NCBI GenBank assembly: GCA_007026445.1
Contig: VDMD01000244.1
Span: 1 to 23,909 of the forward strand
Source: Schizophyllum amplum
Lineage: Eukaryota > Basidiomycota > Agaricomycetes > Agaricales > Schizophyllaceae
Length of the DNA stretch: 23,909 nucleotides
Direction of reading: 5' to 3'
The notes under the pieces were generated by a model. The model searched no databases. It saw nothing but the letters and a program-made list of their open reading frames with translations, and had not been told where the DNA came from. Below, in pieces: positions 1 to 9,530 of the stretch. The position numbers and the translations under genes were made by a program. Numbering within the stretch: the stretch's first letter is position 1; every line of letters begins with the position of its first letter.

Positions 1-1
1 A

Positions 2-473
2 CTGGCCGCTTACCAACCGGGGACGCCAACTGCTTCCTCTCGTGGACACCCATTCGCGACTAACTATGGCCACGATGCGTCAGCGTTCTCTTCCCAAAGT
101 TGGGGTTCTGCGCCTCCACCTTCGCCATATAAGGATGCGCCGTTTTCCACCCACAGCCTCCAGGCATATCCCGACGCTCTGCCGCCAGCAAGTCATATGC
201 AGTCTGGGCTAAGCCTTTTTTATCCTGGAGATCTCGGTTTCCGCAGCGAGGCAAGCGTCGTCCACAGTCAGACCGACTTCAGCGATACCCGCCACAAGTT
301 TGGGCCACAATTTCGTGGCCTCGCAGTCGCCTGTCTGGTTGAATGATTCGCCTGCTCATCACGATTCCTCTGCTGCTGTCCTCGATGACCTTTTCCTCAT
401 TGGTGCGAGTTATCGGGACGTCATGGAACGGTCTGACAACGTACCGTACAAATGGTGGCGCGTCAACGGCTGA
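2..473 (+). CDS. 3' part of an unrecognised protein-coding gene (5' end outside window)
   Basis: The frame starting at base 2 is open from the window edge to 346 and encodes a Ser/Pro/Tyr-rich sequence (for example SAPPPSPYKDAPFSTHS). A second open frame ends at the TGA at 471-473 with YKWWRVNG. The two join in frame if 237-282 is a 46-nt intron: the acceptor CTTCAG is good, but the donor GTTTCC is weak. The alternative is a single-base frameshift near 297-300. Low-complexity Ser/Pro composition is common in C-terminal tails of fungal regulatory proteins, but I recognise no domain and assign no function. It converges with the pseudogene at 593-1028, leaving about 120 bp between the two ends. 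Confidence 0.4.
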
Positions 474-592
474 CGACCGCAGCGGAACAGCCCGTTGAGT
501 GGCCCGCAACGGAGGGGGTCGGTCCTTACCACGAATAGAGCTCACTAGCTGAAGGCCTACATTATTATTGCGCCATACATTCAACTACCCTC

Positions 593-1028
593 CTACTGCA
601 GATCATACTCGACCAAAGTTGTTCCTTTTCCAGCACATCCTCCATCCATCGGGGCTTTTCGCCCCATGAACCAGTTAATCAGCTTCTCCATCTGCTTCTC
701 CGTAGGCCGTCTCTCCATAAAGCGCTGAGTGCACGTCCCCATGATCATGAGAAAAGAAACACCGGGGGCGATGGGGGCGAGTGGCTGCGGCGAGTGCTCG
801 TCTGGCTTGACGATCACCTGTTGGACCAGACGGAAGCCCGTACTCCTTTCGAGGGCAAGGCACAGTTCAGCGACCTTGCGCATAACAGCGTTGTGAACGG
901 TTGTACGCCGGGTTGTGAGTAATCAAGAGATAGTCCAAGATATCGAGCGAAATCGGCTATCCAGAGTACCAATGGCGCGTGGACGTATGATAAGCCGCAG
1001 GCAGCTCTGGGATGTATGCGTCGCTGGG
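593..1028 (-). pseudogene. Decayed paralog of the unknown-family gene at 9803-10429
   Basis: Reading the minus strand from 1028, the translation follows the second exon of the gene at 9803-10429 almost end to end. PSDAYIPELP matches PSHALIARLPEA, TSTRHWYSG matches TSTRYWYYG, and PDEHSPQPL matches PDENSPKPL. PGVSF, GTC..RF and RRP are shared, and it ends VEYDLQ against HKYELE. Two lesions are visible. A TAG at 957-959 replaces the Trp that follows the WYYG motif of the relative. A +1 shift at base 899 separates LLITHNPAYN from VHNAVMRKVAEL. An AG acceptor (TAG at 1029-1031) precedes the homologous start, where the relative has its proposed intron end. An upstream exon may survive near 1078-1100 (SAKNFQ resembling SADFLK) but its phase does not fit. 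The longest intact part is the 96-residue frame 593-883. Confidence 0.72.
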
Positions 1029-1502
1029 CTAGATGACCTCTCAGTCGCAGTTGAGGAGAAGCCTAGTACCCATGCGCACCTTGGAAATTCTTGGCACTGT
1101 CTCTTCGAGCAGGCGACCTGTCGCTTGGACCGCAACATCCCGCTCGTGTGCGGTGACTCAGTGTGTGGTCTGCGAGGGAGACGCATTGTCGGCCACCATC
1201 GTAGAAGGAGCAGAGAGGGGGGTCGATGCAAGGTCGACAGGGGATGTGCGCCAGGCAGCCGTAGAAATTTCCCTCGTTAGACAAACGTGCTTGGAGTCGT
1301 AGACCAGGCCGCCAGGGCGTGTTAGCGCATCGTACACGTAAAATGGCTTCATCTTCCTGCGAACGCGGGTTTCTATCGTCTCTTCGTGGGCGTCTATCGA
1401 CTGCACTGTTGACATTGCTCCGGTGCTGATTCGGCGCTCAGACGTCATCAAAGCCCTCCTGTTTCCCGGCATTGCAATGCAGGTACGGCAGCAAGTTGAT
1501 TC
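1029..1502. other. Intergenic stretch between pseudogene and F-box gene
   Basis: No gene can be supported here. On the minus strand 1158-1472 is open for 104 codons (starts MPGNRRALMTSE). It could hold a leftover 5' exon of the pseudogene next to it, but I see no recognisable domain and no clean splice junction to 1028. Confidence 0.4.
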
Positions 1503-3203
1503 TCAGAAGTCTAGCACGTACACGTCTCCCGTATGCAAAGCCAAGCATACCCTCCCCCGAGCCTCATCGAAAGCCAGCGACTGACATGCGTGTGCCTCAA
1601 AAGGCAGGGCCAGATGTGGTGGCAGCAGCGGCGCCACAACCAGTTGCCGCTTCTCCCCCGCCCCCTTGTCGCCCGGCGCACCAAAGTCCGCCTTCACCAG
1701 CGCAAACGCGTCCGTCTCCCAATTGCGCTCCAACCATACCGCGCGCCGCCCGCTCCGCCCAATGCACACAATGTCCAGCCCCACGAGCGGATCCATGCGG
1801 AAGGTTTGCACGTCCGCACTCGCTGAATCGCTGCGCTTCCTCGGTAGGCTGAACACGGTCGAGCGCGCACCGGCCTGCCCTCGGGAGCCAACGTAGGCGC
1901 CATGGAAGGCGAGCACCGCGAGCGCACAGCGGCCGGTGGAGGGATCCATCTGCACATCGGACGCGTAGGTCTGCAGACGCACAGGTACTGTCGGTATCTC
2001 GTGCCTGTGGACCAGGGGCCCAAGCTCTACGAGCCGCGGGGGTGGAGACGCGGGAGGGGGCGGGGACGAAGGAGTTGAGTGCGGCGGAGAACCTCGAGGT
2101 CGGTATGGAGGCGTGTGTGGGCTACGCGCCCGGATACTCTCGCGCTCCGGCGGCGGTTCGATATCAAAGAGCTCGGACGGGAGAGCGTGAATGTGTGTCA
2201 CTAGGGAGGCGGTTCGGCCTGGGGACGTGTTGAGAAAAAGGATGTGACGGGGCTCAACAGCTCCGCATAGTCGGAAGTGTTTGTGGTCGGAGTACTGTCA
2301 ATACTTTAGATACAAGAACCACTTTGGAAATGACCGCTGTACCTGGGGAATACTCGGATTGACAAGCAGGTGCACGCAGGTGCGGGTATTGACGAGGAGT
2401 ATCTGGTATACTGGCACGTGCTGTCCTTCGAACCGCGCGAGGCTGACTGCAACGATATAGTCGGCGACATGAACCTCATTGAATGTTCCTTCGTGACTGG
2501 GCCTGCAGACTGACGCCACTAAAGACACTTGCGGATAATCGACATCTTCAACGCTTCTACTGGCCGATACGCGATACACGTCCAGGTATCTGGACTCACG
2601 GTAAACAATAGTTCATCATGGCGCTAGCAACTCACTCTAGATGTCTACTGGTCCTTCCGATGATGGCAACGAGCGAATCGTCAGAGTCCCTCACGAGCGC
2701 GGCCGAGAAGTTGATCGCGCCAGGCGTCTCGAAGCAGTGTTCGCGCCGTGGGCCGCTGTCCGCCAGGACCCACACTGTAAAGTATGTCATACTTGTCAAA
2801 GACCGCGAAAGCGTGCATAGCCGGTCGTTTGCGAGAAGCTCGGAGCGGAAGACGATGTTGCCGTGGTCGACTCGCGTTAGACGAGGACGGGCAAAGACGG
2901 GCCGGCGCCAGTTGCGATTGAGTCGAAGGGCCTGGACAGCGAGGTGGCGGAGTTCATTGGCAGGTCTTGAAGTGTGAGGTTTGTCCGGCCGTGTCGCGAG
3001 TGGGAAATCAAGAGGGATCTGGTGCCACACGTAGTCGCTGGACGCCAGGGTGTGAAGAGCGCGACAGGTCTGGGAGTATGAGTTTTGGTTCGTCAACATG
3101 AAAACTCGCCACGTACCTCGATAAGACGAAGGACATCCTCTACGCGTAGCCAGTAGCACACGCACACGATCACGTCCTCCGGGAGTTGGATCAGGTTCAC
3201 CAT
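1503..3203 (-). pseudogene. F-box protein gene interrupted by one in-frame TGA
   Basis: Three exons on the minus strand: 3203-3117, 3069-2636 and 2589-1503, with introns of 47 and 46 nt (GTACGT...CCCAG and GTGAGT...TCCAG). The start ATG opens an N-terminal F-box (LPEDVIVCVCYWLRVEDVLR then LIETCRALHTLASSDYVW). After it comes a long C-terminal region with motifs I associate with a large basidiomycete F-box family: VQALRLNRNWRRP, LLVNTRTCVH, FRLCGAVEPRHILFLNTS, LPSELFD. The tail VCLALHTGDVYVLDF looks like a natural end. Codon 271 of 536, at 2298-2300, is TGA, with homologous-looking sequence in the same frame on both sides (FLYLKY before, YSDHKHF after). No intron of length divisible by three removes it convincingly. 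F-box proteins recruit substrates to SCF ubiquitin ligases; a truncated product would keep the F-box. A sequencing error would make this an intact 535-residue protein. Confidence 0.62.
2298..2300 (-). other. In-frame TGA inside the F-box gene
   Basis: Minus-strand codons read Leu-Lys-Tyr-TGA-Gln-Tyr-Ser-Asp. The reading frame is the same before (2301-2589) and after (1503-2297), so this is a point nonsense change and not a frameshift. Confidence 0.7.
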
Positions 3204-3797
3204 AAGTGTCTAGGTGTCGATGAAAAGTGTTACAACTTCTAATGCTGTTGGGGGGATGGAAGCGGCGCAGCCAATGCCAGTTCGCAGCCTGTCGACCGTG
3301 CAGGAGCTCGACTTGTGGGATATCGGGTGGGGGTGAGCAATGAGCATTGTGTTCCTGAACTTTGAAGAGCTTCCAAGTGTTCGTGCCGAGATTATGTCTT
3401 TCGGCCGAGTTCGGACCGAGCGGACTGGCAGCCCGATGGCCGGGAAAGGAGAGCAGCAACGCGCCACAGCTGTCGCACTCCGCCAGAAATGTCTTCCAGA
3501 CTGTGAGGGTAGGAAAAGAGGACGGTCAAGATGAAGGGGAAATTCGGACAACGCGACATGTGGCTATACCACGTGGAAGCCGCGTGACTGACGCGCCGCG
3601 CGACGCGTCTGATCCTCACGCTGGAATACCAAGTCTCTACTTATCTTATCGGTTGGGACTTTGATCATACCGTTTCCTCTTGCTTTAGTATCTGACTGGC
3701 TTCATAACTGATATAGGCTAGAGCAACAGGAAGGTGCGCACACCTTTTCCTGAACCCTGTGCAACAGCTCAGAATCGTTCCCAGCAGATAACGCGCT
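3204..3797. other. Divergent intergenic region between the two F-box genes
   Basis: This 594-bp stretch separates divergently oriented start codons (ATG at 3203 on minus, ATG at 3798 on plus) and should hold both promoters. I see no convincing TATA box and no conserved coding signal. The open frames here are short and overlap on both strands. Confidence 0.4.
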
Positions 3798-5324
3798 ATG
3801 GCCCCCTTCATGCTTTGTGATGACTGTCAATCCTCCCTTCCATCTCACGATTACATCCACGACACTGAAGTATCGAAGAACCCCTCTTCCACTCCCCACC
3901 TGCAGGACAAACAGAGCGCCGAAGGCCATGCCGCCGACGTTCAACGCGCGTACTTGCAGTACGACGAGGCGCGACAGAAGGCCGTCCTACTAGTGCAGAG
4001 ACTTGAGCTCGAGATGGAGGCCATGAAGGCGTACATGGCTGGTGTGCGCTCCATTCACGCGCCCTTCCGGCGGCTCGTCCCCGAAGTCCTCCTGCGTATC
4101 TTCACCTTCGCCGTTGTCGATGCCGACTATTCCCTCCGCGACCTGTCCTCCACCCCAGTCGTCCTGGGTCAGGTCTGCAGCCTGTGGCGAGAGCTCGTCT
4201 GTAGTAGCCCTCACCTCTGGGCGTCCATCCACGTCCGTCGACCTGTCCCCGGACTCAACGAGGCCGCATCCCGCGACGGCTTCAGTCGCGCTATCCAGCA
4301 TCACCTTCTGCGTTCCGCTGCCCGACCACTATCGCTGAAGGTCGGTCACTACGCGGATGGGGAGGCCGTTGTCGAACCGCTTCTACTAGAAAGTCATCGC
4401 TGGGAAGACCTGACGGTAGAAAATCATGCGGTGTTCGCTCGATTGTCCGACCCCACCTTCAACCTTTCTTCTCTCACTACCCTTTGTGTACCGGGGGTTC
4501 TGCGCCGGGCATTGCGACTAGAGAACGCGACCGCTCTCCGAAATTACAAGGGCACGCGAGTGAACGCCTTCCTGCCGTGGGCGCAGCTGACGTCGGCAAC
4601 CCTCGCTGTGAGCAGCCCCCGTGACTGCTTTCAGTCTATGAAGCGCTGCCAAAACGCAGTGTCCTTCACAGGGGAAGGCCTCTGTTGCCTACGCACAGAC
4701 GAGCTGCTCAGTGTGGACGATATGCTCGCGCTCCCGAATCTCCGCGAGCTGCGTCTGCGGTCCGAAGACGTGCGCACCTCGCTGGCCGAACATATCTTCC
4801 CACATCTCACCGTGCCCAGGCTCTCGTCACTCGAGTTCGGCGCGTGCAAGACCCACCTACCCTGGATTTGGCACTCCAAAACGAGCTTACAGGCGCTGCA
4901 GGACTGCGTCGAGCGCTCGCGCGCCACCCTCACCTCCCTCACGCTCTCGTATGTCAAGATCAAATCAGCCGACCTGAAGGAGCTGCTGGGAACTTTGCCG
5001 TTCCTCGAGCATCTGTGCGTCGCCGACGAGGGGGGCGATCGCTCCCTCATCAACCTGGCCGTCAACACGCTCACCCCAGCCGCCCGCTCCGGGCGCGGCG
5101 ATATGTGCATACCCCGCCTTCGCGACCTCGAATTGCGAATGAGATGGAACCCGAATTGCGAGAAGCTGACGCGCCTGCTTCGAGTCCGCTCTGTCGCCAA
5201 TTCAGGCGCGCTGTTCTCGCTGACGCTACGACTGCATGAAGAAGGCTGGGTCGCGGATTGGGCACGCAGGGACTTGCTGGACTTGCTGCCAAGCCTCGTC
5301 GTTAAGGTTGGCATGCCGAAATAG
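3798..5324 (+). CDS. F-box protein with LRR-like C-terminal region
   Basis: One uninterrupted 508-codon frame. Residues about 45-80 form a probable coiled coil (YLQYDEARQKAVLLVQRLEL). This is followed directly by an F-box at about 85-135 (IHAPFRRLVPEVLLRIFTFA, then VCSLWRELVCSSPHLWASI). This coiled-coil then F-box then VC..WR...SSP.LW order is the usual layout of the very large Agaricomycete F-box family. The remainder has irregular leucine-rich segments (LPNLRELRLRSEDV, TLTSLTLSYVKI, LPFLEHLCVAD, IPRLRDLELRM), as expected for a substrate-binding solenoid. The family acts in SCF ubiquitin ligases; the target cannot be inferred. The gene is intronless, unlike its neighbours, and lies only 185 bp upstream of the transposon target site. 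Confidence 0.85.
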   Translation: MAPFMLCDDCQSSLPSHDYIHDTEVSKNPSSTPHLQDKQSAEGHAADVQRAYLQYDEARQKAVLLVQRLELEMEAMKAYMAGVRSIHAPFRRLVPEVLLRIFTFAVVDADYSLRDLSSTPVVLGQVCSLWRELVCSSPHLWASIHVRRPVPGLNEAASRDGFSRAIQHHLLRSAARPLSLKVGHYADGEAVVEPLLLESHRWEDLTVENHAVFARLSDPTFNLSSLTTLCVPGVLRRALRLENATALRNYKGTRVNAFLPWAQLTSATLAVSSPRDCFQSMKRCQNAVSFTGEGLCCLRTDELLSVDDMLALPNLRELRLRSEDVRTSLAEHIFPHLTVPRLSSLEFGACKTHLPWIWHSKTSLQALQDCVERSRATLTSLTLSYVKIKSADLKELLGTLPFLEHLCVADEGGDRSLINLAVNTLTPAARSGRGDMCIPRLRDLELRMRWNPNCEKLTRLLRVRSVANSGALFSLTLRLHEEGWVADWARRDLLDLLPSLVVKVGMPK

Positions 5325-5508
5325 ATGGCATGGCCGCATGCGTGGTCTGTGTATGTAAGTAACCGTGGCATGCCCGACCTACAGTCCCCTTGCAAACCCC
5401 CTGTTGATCGCCCCGCGTCTTCTTTGTTGAGCTCCAACCGTTCGTGTCTATCTTTCCGATACGACGGCCACGGGCGACACGTCTGGTGCGCGTTTCCAGT
5501 GACTCTTA

Positions 5509-5511
5509 AAT
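5509..5511. repeat. Target-site duplication, left copy (AAT)
   Basis: AAT lies immediately outside the left terminal inverted repeat and is matched by AAT at 9627-9629 outside the right one. A 3-bp duplication is the size known for PIF/Harbinger elements. Confidence 0.7.
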
Positions 5512-5606
5512 AGTAACGGTCAAAGTGGGTTGAGGATCCGCTGAGGAAACCGTTGAGGAAAGGTTGAGCATCGAAGGCTCAAACGCTTCCTCAACCGTTT
5601 CCTCAG
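5512..5606. repeat. Left terminal inverted repeat of the Harbinger element
   Basis: The reverse complement of 9531-9626 matches this segment with a handful of substitutions and one 1-base gap. Within it, 5541-5568 and 5578-5606 are themselves inverted copies (built on CTGAGGAAAC and GTTTCCTCAG), so each end can fold into a long hairpin. Confidence 0.9.
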
Positions 5607-5612
5607 GTGTCT

Positions 5613-5645
5613 TAAAAGGACCAGCTACTAGAGCTGGTCCTTTTA
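5613..5645. repeat. Perfect 14-bp-stem hairpin just inside the left TIR
   Basis: TAAAAGGACCAGCT at 5613-5626 is mirrored exactly by 5632-5645 around a 5-base loop (ACTAG). It is followed at 5648-5661 by a 14-bp perfect palindrome, CTCAAACGTTTGAG. Both lie in the subterminal DNA between the TIR and the first gene, the region where Harbinger proteins are expected to bind. No counterpart of the hairpin was seen at the right end. Confidence 0.8.
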
Positions 5646-5791
5646 TCCTCAAACGTTTGAGCCTGAGCCTTCCGCTAGTGCCTTTGATTACTGCATATGG
5701 TATTGGTACAAACACATGTAAACTAGGAGAAAGTGCGGCATCCGAACATGAAAATAATTCAGCCTTCATCCTCTGCTCAGACCACGACACC

Positions 5792-7420
5792 ATGGCGGGC
5801 CGTAAGGCAGCCGCCCCGCAAGCTACCACAAAGACGGACCCAAAGCCCAAAAAGGTGTCGAAGGCAAGGGCAGCCGCACTGGCCATGCCGGCCGACGATG
5901 GTGGCACGAGTGATGGTGGTGACGAACAGGAGGCCGATCCCAAAGAGCGTACACGGTATGTTGAAAGGCATAGCACGTCGATGTGACGGCTGATAACCTT
6001 CAGCTGGACCCGTGGAATGGAGCTAGGCATCGTCACGACCATCAGCGACAACCCCGCCATCCAAAACAGTCTGTTTCCGCCTGCGAAGATGGCTACGCAA
6101 GGCCGAAAGCTGAAAGACGCGAACACCTTACCAAAAGAGTCTGCATACTGGGGCCTCATCGACGGTACTCTGAAGGAATCAGAGGAGTACAAGGCCATAT
6201 GGCCGTCGATCGCCAGCGACGCGCAGAAGAGGAAGCAGTGGGTCAACAAGACGAAGGGGAAGTTACGGAAGTACGTACTGTATCGTCTCTGATGTCCGTA
6301 TGCTTACACACTCGTAGAATGGTCAAAACCGTGAACGAGTGGCGAGAGACGCTGGGGAAGACCGGCGAGGGCCTTCACTCGAAGGACGAGGTGGACACGA
6401 CGAAGCCCAACAGATTCACGAACCTGCACGGTGCGTTAGCTATGACTCTGCACATGCAACACCTACTGATGTTCACAAGACGCTTGCATGGCCGACTGCC
6501 CGTACTTCTGGGAACTACGGAACATCATCGCCGAGCGCCCCAACCACGTCCCTCAAGGTGTTGGCAACAACAGCTCTGCTATCGACATGAGCGCTCTTCA
6601 GCCACAGCAGCCTGACTTGGGCACTCCCTCGAGTGCAGACGAGTGCCCCGCACCTTCTGAAGCCGGATCGCCTGGACCAGCGGAGTACGACGGCCATCAT
6701 GAGCAGTCGGATGCAGACGAGCTCAGAACCGAGGGCATCTCGGATGACGAAGCCCACTCGGAGCCGCGCGAGACGACTATCATCACGCACCATAGCCCAA
6801 ACACTGCACACCCTCCCATCGCGGTCTTACCACCGGACAGCGACTCGGATGTCGAGTTCCCTACTGAAGTGTCGCTTCCCACGTCCACAACCGTGACCAA
6901 GCGCAAGGCGAAGGACGCGGCAACAGCTGCACCTGCGACGACGAAGAAGACGAAGCTATCGACCAGCGGCAAGGGTCCGAAGTCTCGGAAGTCGACGCCT
7001 GCCGCCATCCCGCAAGGCAAGGGCAAAGCCGGGCCTGCGGAGAAGCTTAGGGATATCGGGCTGGCAGAGGAGGAGACGGAGCGCGCACGTCTCGAACTGG
7101 ACCGTGTGAAGGTAGTTGCTGCAGCCGACGTCAAGATTGCCGAGCTGAAAAGTAAGGATAAACGGAAGGAGGCCAAGGCGAAGTACAAGCTTGCCGAGCT
7201 TGAGCTGAAATACAAGTACAAGATGGCGAAAGCGCAGACTCACCTTAGCTCTTCGTCTAGCGATCCATCCGTGACTGGCCCTTCGACTCCGTACCCCTCC
7301 CAGTTCGACTCGCATCTGATGCCAACGCCCGACCGCGACGCCCCGTTTATGCCCTCGTTTGGCGCAGCGGACGACGCTTTTGATGGTGGAGAAGTGCAAA
7401 GCTGGTTGGATGGAACATAG
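5792..7420 (+). CDS. Harbinger-associated Myb/SANT-like DNA-binding protein
   Basis: Four exons: 5792-5955, 6004-6270, 6318-6430 and 6480-7420, with introns of 47-49 nt (GTATGT, GTACGT and GTGCGT donors). They join into 494 residues. Residues about 50-185 have the tryptophan-spaced trihelix/SANT pattern (RWTRGMELGIV, SAYWGLIDGTL, KAIWPSIASD, KMVKTVNEWRETLG) and end in CPYFWELRNIIAERPN. The middle is acidic and Ser/Pro-rich. A basic stretch (KKTKLSTSGKGPKSRKS) could be a nuclear localisation signal, and residues about 372-432 form a strongly charged coiled coil (LKSKDKRKEAKAKYKLAELE). In this superfamily the partner binds transposon ends and helps carry the transposase into the nucleus. That role is inferred here from family and context. 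Confidence 0.85.
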
Positions 7421-7550
7421 CCTGTTAGCTTCTTGACGATGGGGGTTTGGGAAAAGTATGACATGCGCAGTGCGGCGGTGACACGCGCGAGATCTTGATG
7501 TTGTATTCATTTGTTTGGATACAGTAAATGAATCCATTCTATTACTCTCA

Positions 7551-9396
7551 CTACATCCTTCGACGACGGACGCGCTCACTGCGTCGCTCTTGATATTGCA
7601 AAAACTCCTCCTTCAGGCCCTCACGGAACCGTTTACCCCTCTGCAAACGCTCTGAAGTTCCGGCAGTACGATGAAAAACAGGCGGCGCCGCCGCCTCTGG
7701 GTCCTCGTCGTCGCAAAGACCTTCAGCGAGGAAAGGGTCGTCCTCAAAGAAGTCGTGGCCAGCAGCTCCGTTCGCCCGAGCCTCGCTGTCCATGGCGAAC
7801 GCGTGGATTCCGATGCAGCAGGAGATCCAGTACGTCGCTAACTTGTGTGTCCGTGCGTCGGTGATGTCGACTCGCAGATTTTTGAGAGACTGGAAGCGGC
7901 CTTTCAGGTAGCCGATGGCATGCTCAGAACGAATTCGAAGGATCGATACGTGATTGTTGAAGACAGAGTTGTCGGCGTAATCGCGCTCGGGGGCCTTGTA
8001 AGGTGCGACGACCCATTCTGATATCTTGCGTTTGATCTTTAGCATCGGTGTAGAGCGCAGGCATAGGCAACGTACCGGATAGGCGGAGTCAGCCCACACC
8101 CATTCCCCCGCCTCGAAGATGGTCTCATGTTCTTGTGCAAGGCGAGTACCCTCCCATGCGGTTGCATCGTGTGCGCTACCAACATGCCCGTAGCCGAAGT
8201 CAATGATGCGCAAGTTGGGGAGGTTCACTATCTGTGGGTCCAGGTGAATACATGTACCTGCGTTGATGCACTGGTACGACACTTACCTGGATATTCAAGG
8301 AATACCTGCTCTTCCGATCAAAATAACTCTCCCCGTACCACGCCGGACGCCTTGCCAGCGGCACGAGAGTCCCATCAACAAAGCACCACCCTCCCCTCCA
8401 TGCTCTGCACGAGTTCTCTTCCACCCACTGCTTCGCGTCTTCTTTCTCGTCCTCCGTTGGCAATCGGACAGCGTCCTGCATGAACTGCGTCTCAGGGCGC
8501 AAGAGCGCCGTCATGACGCGGTGCATGTAGTTCTGCACGCTGCCCTTCCCTATACCAGCCCAATCCGCTGTCGCTTGCAGCCCTGCGGCGTTCCCGTCGT
8601 GGCCAAAGCGGTACAGAGTGACCGCCAGCTGCTCTTCGACAGGGGCCTGATGCGCAGAGTCCGAGTTGTTGACAAAGACGGCATCGTCTTCGATACGAGC
8701 GACCAGTTCGTCGAAGGTGTGCGGGTCCACACGAAGATATTGGCGGAAGTGGGGAGGATCACTGTGTTTGAGACGCAGAAGGACGTGATGCAGGTACGAC
8801 TCGGAGGGTCGCTCTAGGCGGGTGCGTGGTACCTCGTAGCGACTTTGGTACATCGTGCTGACCTCGTCCTGCACGACCTTCCTCAGCTTTGACCGCGAAC
8901 GTGCTGCATGCGTCGTGTCGTGCTCAAAGCCCCAACAATCATCCCATGCAGGCAGTCCCGCCTCGTCGTCCGCCATGTTCCCGTCCGATCGGTGCGTGCT
9001 CGACGTGCTGTCTGACCTCCCGCTATCCGTCTCCGTCTCCGTATCGCTCGTGTCCGTGCTCGGACTCGACATCCCTGACGTTGATGCTGAGTCAGAAGTG
9101 CTCATGGAACTGCTTGCCGACTCGACGGATGAGGTGGAGGCGGAGGTGTAGGTGGTGGTGGTAGTGGACGAGGAAGAGGAGGAGGAAGAGGATGTCCATG
9201 ATGTCGTACTGCTGTCGCTGCTTGCGTTGTATGTAGATGTAGGTCGTAATCGGCTTTGTCTTTCGATCGTGGCTCTCCGCTGTTGCCGTAGTTGCCGCAT
9301 GCGTCTTAGTCGTCGTCCGCGGCCCTCGAGCCTCAGGTGCAGGAGTGCTCGAATGAGCTGTTTTGTACGTCTGCTGCGGCTAGCACGCCGGTCCAT
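7551..9396 (-). CDS. PIF/Harbinger DDE transposase
   Basis: Two exons, 9396-8287 and 8231-7551, joined across a 55-nt intron (GTAAGT...CACAG) that links SLNIQ to IVNLPNL. The product has 596 residues. The N-terminus is Arg-rich (RRASRSRRTKQL), followed by a very Ser/Thr-rich linker at about residues 60-140. Then come the helix-turn-helix-like segment ADWAGIGKGSVQNYMHRV and the DDE_Tnp_4 domain. Candidate catalytic acids are D341 (FVDGTLVPL), D392 (GSAHDATAW), D418 (WVWADSAYP) and E473 (RSEHAIGYLKGRFQSLKNLR); the family triad is expected among these. I chose the ATG at 9396; the frame runs upstream only to a TTG. No stop or frameshift is present, so it may be active. It cuts and rejoins the element ends, acting with the SANT-like partner. 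Confidence 0.92.
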
Positions 9397-9500
9397 GGCG
9401 GTGATGGAGAGATGCAAGAGGGGAAAGGGAAACCAGTATGCACTCGTACACTAAGTAGTACTATAAGAGCCGAGCTCGGAGCGAGAGCGTAGCAGATTTC

Positions 9501-9513
9501 CCCACTTTGACCG
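9501..9513 (+). repeat. Second copy of the TIR tip inside the right end
   Basis: CCCACTTTGACCG occurs here and again in the same orientation at the very tip (9609-9621). It may be a subterminal binding site for the element's proteins or a remnant of a tandem end. No matching inner copy was seen at the left end. Confidence 0.75.
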
Positions 9514-9530
9514 CACCCGTTGATGCGATG

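Noticed and set aside
2298..2300. Selenocysteine decoding of the TGA
   Set aside because: Basidiomycetes are not known for selenoproteins and no neighbouring hairpin was seen; a nonsense change is simpler.
3117..3203. A frameshift inside the F-box exon
   Set aside because: A first reading dropped two bases. Recounting 3117-3203 gives a continuous frame through LPEDVIVCVCYWLRVEDVL to the intron.
4631..5437. Long minus-strand open frame of 268 codons
   Set aside because: Antisense to the F-box/LRR-like gene, with an Arg/Ser-rich shadow composition and no domain.
6697..7221. Minus-strand open frame of 174 codons
   Set aside because: Antisense to the last exon of the SANT-like gene; low complexity arises from the charged coiled-coil codons on the other strand.
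9151..9195. Purine-rich GGTGGTGG/GAGGAGGA tract as a microsatellite or regulatory site
   Set aside because: It is the complement of the Ser/Thr codon run in the transposase linker, so it is explained by coding sequence.
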